Shown: piece by piece, positions 60,589 through 64,000 of the stretch
Numbering within the stretch: position 1 is the first letter of the stretch
Layout: each line of letters starts with the position of its first letter
Assembly: GCF_021018805.1 (NCBI RefSeq)
Contig: NC_086248.1
Span: 95,565,239-95,629,238 of the forward strand
Direction: 5' to 3'
Length of the DNA stretch: 64,000 nt
Source of the DNA: Prinia subflava
Lineage: Eukaryota; Chordata; Aves; Passeriformes; Cisticolidae
Made by a program: the position numbers and the translations under genes
The notes under the pieces: generated by a model
Told to the model about the DNA's origin: nothing
The model's input: only the letters and a program-made list of their open reading frames with translations
Database searches by the model: none

Positions 60589-63500
60589 ATGTACACGGCC
60601 GGGCTGGCTCCTTTCTACGCCTCCAACTTCAGCCTGTGGTCAGCGGCGTACTGCTCCGCGTCGGGGCCGGCGGCCGGCGGCTGCTTCCCTCTGGACGCCG
60701 CGGCGGCGAAGAAGCCGTCCTTCTGCATCGCCGACATCCTCCACGCCGGCGGCGAGGCGGCGGCAGGAGCCGCCGACAGCCTGCCCGGAGGGCCCGGCAC
60801 CGGGATGCCGGCCGCGCTGGGAACCGTGCACCACGGCGGCCCCTTCCACGCCGCGGCCTCGCCGCTCCGGCCCACGCCCGTCGTGGCCCCCGACGCCCCC
60901 GCCGCCGCCGCCTTCCCGCCGCGCCTCTCGCCGCTCTCGGCCGCCTACCACTCCCACCACCACCGCCCCCCGCAGCACCGGTCCCCCGCGGCGGCGGCGA
61001 GCGGCGGAGGCGCCCCGGCCCCCGCCCGCCTGCCCGGCGGCCACACGCACGGCTCGGCGCCCGCGCCCGCCAGCAAGGACCTGAAATTCGGCATCGACCG
61101 CATTTTATCGGCGGAGTTCGACCCCAAAGTCAAGGAAGGCAACACGCTGAGAGGTAGAGAAATTGGCTTGTCCGCTTTCCGTGCTAACGTTCCCGGTGCT
61201 CTGTTTCTTGTACTGTCATTAGCGGCTACACCCGCGATTTGAAAACTTTTCGATCTAGCAGAGGAAAGAAAAATAAAAAAAAAAAAAAAAAAAGTTCTAA
61301 ATCGGAGTTTTTAACTGCTCTCACTGAGCCACCCCCTCACTCCCCCCGTCCCCTTCCCGGCCTCCGCACGGCAGAGCCGGGGCGCGGAGCTTGCGCCCCT
61401 GGGAAAATAGCGATAGAGTGGAAATAGCGAGCGGAGCGCTCCGCGCTCTCCGGAGCAGCCGGGGATTTGTGTCTCCCGGGGCACAGCGCGTTTTAAAGGC
61501 TTTCGCTGCAATCCGTCTCCCCTCACGGTCTGTAAACATCCTGACCAAGGGAGTAAATATGTCCGAGGATGTCTGACTGCCGGAGCGCGGCCGCCTCTCC
61601 CAAGGAGAGCCCCTGAGGGCGGGAGACGGCTGCTTGGTGGCCCCCCGAGCCCCTCCGACCGGGCACCCGCTCCGAATCATGCCGGATTGTCGGTCTCGAC
61701 CGCGGTATAACAGAGCTCTCCTTGTTCCTGTGCTCGCAGATCTGACCTCCTTATTAACTACGAGCCGCCAAACTGGGGTTCATCTCCCCAACTTGCAGCC
61801 TTCCGCCGGCCAGTTCTTCGCGTCTCTAGACCCCATTAACGAGGCCTCTGCTATCCTGGGTCCCTTAAACACAAACCCAAGGAGCTCAGTGCAGCACCAG
61901 TTTCAAGACACTTTTCCAGGTACATCTCGTCCCTCCTCGACCCTCCCGTGGCGCAGGGCCCTCCGTCCTGGAGCAGCCCCCTTCCCCCGGAGGGACTCGC
62001 CAGGCAGTTTTGCAAGGCCGGGGTTGTGCGTAGCGAGGTTCCGATTTTGGCCGAAAGCCGGGCTGCGTGGGGGGGAGGAAGAACCGGCTAGGGCCTGATG
62101 TAGAGGAACGTCCCATCGAGTACAGGAGTAATAGCCTGGGCCCAGACAGAAGAAGCGGGGAGGGGGGAGAGGAAGAAATTAGGGTTCCAGACAGCTCCAC
62201 CCGAGCCCGAGGCGGCACAAGCTGACAGGACACGTACCCATCGGGCAGGCAGGGCCGCGCTGGCCCGGGCCCTCCCTGCACACTGCACTCCAACTCCTAT
62301 TCCGATCGATTTAAGGCTCCCTGCAAGGCTGTGACATTAATAATGCCGTCTCTCCCTGTCTTCCCCCGCTTTTCTCTTCCCCTTCCCAGGCCCGTACGCA
62401 GTTCTAACCAAGGACACGCTGCCCCAGACGTACAAGAGGAAGCGCTCCTGGTCCAGGGCGGTTTTTTCCAACCTGCAGAGGAAAGGTTTAGAAAAACGGT
62501 TCGAAATCCAGAAGTATGTCACCAAACCGGACAGGAAGCAACTGGCGGCGATGCTGGGGCTGACAGATGCTCAAGTAAGAATGGCTTCGGGTTTATTTCA
62601 AACCTTACTTCCAGTTTAGATGGATACCAGAGGGCAGTGAGGTTTCAAAGTGTTTTCCCTTCCTTTATTATAAGCGGGGCTGTCTGAGGGGCTGTACCTC
62701 GCCCCGAGCATCTCTCGCGCCCAGGTTCCGCAGTGTACCGCGGCCCGGCGCGGAGTTTTCGCCTGCGTTTTGGCCACCGAGGAGCAGGCCGGGCGGAGAG
62801 ACGAGCGGGGCCAGGGCAGACCGTCAGTGTGCGCTTTACTGCTGCACAATTTGCTGTAGGAGGCAGTTTAAGGCAAAGGAAGTAGAAGCGAAAACACTAT
62901 CTTTAATGTCCTTTTTTTTTCTTTTTGTTTTTATTTTTTTTTGTTCTAAATCTTTCCTCGCGTTGTGAAATCCTTCGTTCTGAGGAAGTGAAAACACTTC
63001 TTCAAACGGAATCATTAAACGCCACTCTGTAATGATTCCACTATTGAGGGCCCGCAGCTCACAGAATTGTATAACGCTGTGGTTTCTTGAGCAAGATTTG
63101 GTTTCCTGGAAGAAGGAGTAGAGGGAGAGAGGAAAAAACCCATCCAAACAAACAAACAAACACGGGGTGGGGTGTGTGCGGTATTTAAATACACAAACTA
63201 GAAGGAGGAAAAAAAAAAAAAACAAATCCAAGCCTTTTAGTCGCGTAAGGATGTGGGCAGCGGCAGGGGAGGACGGCGAAGCCTTCTCTCCCCGTGTTGC
63301 TGCTCCCGGTGGAAGAGCCCGGTGGAAGGGCTCGGTGAGGGGCTCGGTGGAAGGGCTCGGTGGAAGGGCTCGGTGGAAGGGCTCGGTGGAAGGGCTCGGT
63401 GCGGGGCGCGGTGCGGGGCGCGGTGGGGCCGTGCCTCCCGTCTAAGGGCGGTGCGGCCGCAGGTGAAGGTGTGGTTCCAGAACCGGCGGATGAAGTGGCG

Positions 63501-63804
63501 GCACTCCAAGGAAGCGCAGGCCCAGAAGGACAAGGAGCCGCCGCCGGAGCCGGAGCCGGCGGCCCAGCGAGCCGGCGCAGCGCCCGCCGCCCCCGGGGAG
63601 CCCGAGCGCAGCCCCAGCCGCTCCGACGGCGACAGCGACAGCAGCGACGCTGAGTCCCTCGACATGGCCCCCAGCGACACGGAACGGACTGAGGGCGCCG
63701 AGCGGAGCCTGCCCGCCGCCGGGCTCGGCAAGTCCTCCGGCAGCACCGGCCTGCCCTCCCCGCCGCCCGCCGCCGCCAGCCCCGAGCCGCGGAGCGGCCT
63801 ATAG
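60589..63804 (+). CDS. HLX: H2.0-like homeobox transcription factor HLX, four exons
   Basis: Exons: 60589-61153, 61740-61919, 62390-62574, 63463-63804 (TAG). They total 1272 bases, or 423 aa (human 488), with all junctions in frame. HLX is a nuclear DNA-binding regulator of gut/liver mesenchyme and haematopoietic development. The start [20 protein letters not shown] matches the family N terminus; [11 protein letters not shown] (44-54) is its Eh1-like repressor motif. An Ala/Pro/His-rich region (about 55-160) follows, then [40 protein letters not shown] and [19 protein letters not shown]. The homeodomain is residues 267-326 with F274, L282, F286, W314, F315, N317 and R319 all present; intron 3 falls between its positions 44 and 45. 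The tail is acidic/Ser-rich with [20 protein letters not shown] sequence. Against human HLX the mid-region lacks the long polyglutamine run and the Gly/Ser-rich C terminus is much shorter. Confidence 0.96.
61154..61739 (+). other. HLX intron 1
   Basis: 586 bases, GTAGAG donor and TGCTCGCAG acceptor; holds an A19 run at 61275-61293 and CpG-rich sequence. Retention would extend exon 1 by about 30 codons to a stop at 61242. Confidence 0.85.
61920..62389 (+). other. HLX intron 2
   Basis: 470 bases, GTACAT donor and CCTTCCCAG acceptor; GC-rich, nothing else recognised. Confidence 0.85.
62979..63039. promoter_or_regulatory. Two adjacent inverted repeats with homeodomain cores in HLX intron 3
   Basis: First, GAGGAAGTG-aaaa-CACTTCTTC (62982-63003; one mismatch in the arms). 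Then a perfect 10-bp inverted repeat, GGAATCATTA (63008-63017) and TAATGATTCC (63030-63039), with a 12-base loop. The second pair holds two opposed ATCATTA/TAATGAT homeodomain-type sites, so it may be a paired binding site or an RNA hairpin. Confidence 0.5.
63308..63421 (+). repeat. 13-bp minisatellite in HLX intron 3
   Basis: Tandem copies of GGTGGAAGGGCTC: a first variant at 63308, a perfect copy at 63321, a 12-base variant at 63334, four perfect copies from 63346 to 63397, then two GGTGCGGGGCGC variants to 63421. The array ends about 40 bases upstream of the homeobox exon. Confidence 0.93.
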
Positions 63805-64000
63805 TGGGGGCGGCCCGGGACCTGTGCGCTAATTTATCTCCCTTCCCCCGGCCCGGGAGCGCGGCAAGGCCGGCCCGGCCCCGGCCCCGGCCCCGGCCCG
63901 CTCCCGCCTGTGGCCAGCGCCCGGCCCGGGGCGAGGGGCCGAGGGCGCAGGCGGAGCGGGGAGCCCCGGCCCCGGGGAGGCAGAGCGTGAGGCGGCCGCC
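63805..64000 (+). other. HLX 3' UTR, cut by the window end
   Basis: GC-rich sequence following the TAG, with a short GGCCCC/CCGGCC repeat at about 63868-63900. No polyadenylation signal is reached. Confidence 0.7.

Larger units (their letters stand above)
62575..63462 (+). other. HLX intron 3, splitting the homeodomain
   Basis: 888 bases, GTAAGA donor and GGCCGCAG acceptor with a weak pyrimidine tract. It contains an AT-rich block with inverted repeats (62980-63039) and a minisatellite that ends about 40 bases before the acceptor. Confidence 0.88.

Noticed and set aside
1..64000. CRISPR arrays, operons, phage or other prokaryote-type systems
   Set aside because: The spaced direct repeats are simple eukaryotic minisatellites without unique spacers, and genes have spliceosomal introns; nothing of this kind is present.

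Overview
The window reads as a piece of a bird genome. Genes are interrupted by GT-AG introns, the interspersed repeats are CR1 LINE fragments (one keeps the typical ATTCTGTG-type 3' end), and promoters lie in GC/CpG-rich islands on an AT-leaning background. Gene order and orientation match the vertebrate block C1orf115 - MTARC - HLX (human 1q41). I cannot tell which bird it is.

Three protein-coding genes, all on the + strand, can be reconstructed exon by exon. (1) C1orf115 (RDD1), two coding exons at 497-784 and 3128-3247, 135 aa. (2) A mitochondrial amidoxime-reducing component (MTARC1-like), seven coding exons between 14003 and 20966, 329 aa. (3) HLX, four exons between 60589 and 63804, 423 aa, with a homeodomain split by the last intron. 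All exon junctions are in frame and the proteins are collinear with what I know of the vertebrate families. The three genes are functionally unrelated: a small membrane protein tied to drug response, an outer-mitochondrial-membrane molybdoenzyme, and a developmental transcription factor.

Layout: 0.2-1.0 kb is the CpG promoter of C1orf115. At 4.6-13.4 kb there is intergenic DNA with CR1 relics and an unidentified, frame-broken minus-strand reading segment (12.7-13.2 kb). At 13.5-14.4 kb is a GC-rich promoter of MTARC1 built largely of tandem repeats. At 21-60 kb lies a gene desert of about 39.6 kb before HLX, with CR1 fragments, microsatellites, a small isolated GC island (39.5 kb), several AT-rich TAAT-dense stretches that look like candidate conserved regulatory elements, and two distal CpG islands (56.4-57.6 and 58.1-58.9 kb). 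HLX sits in its own CpG-rich domain to the window end, where its 3' UTR is cut off.

I see no CRISPR array, operon, prophage or other prokaryote-style system, and nothing that I can defend as a new biological system. The points most worth a second look are the unidentified minus-strand segment, the repeat-built MTARC1 promoter, the inverted repeat carrying homeodomain sites in HLX intron 3, the minisatellite next to the HLX homeobox exon, and the candidate regulatory blocks in the desert.
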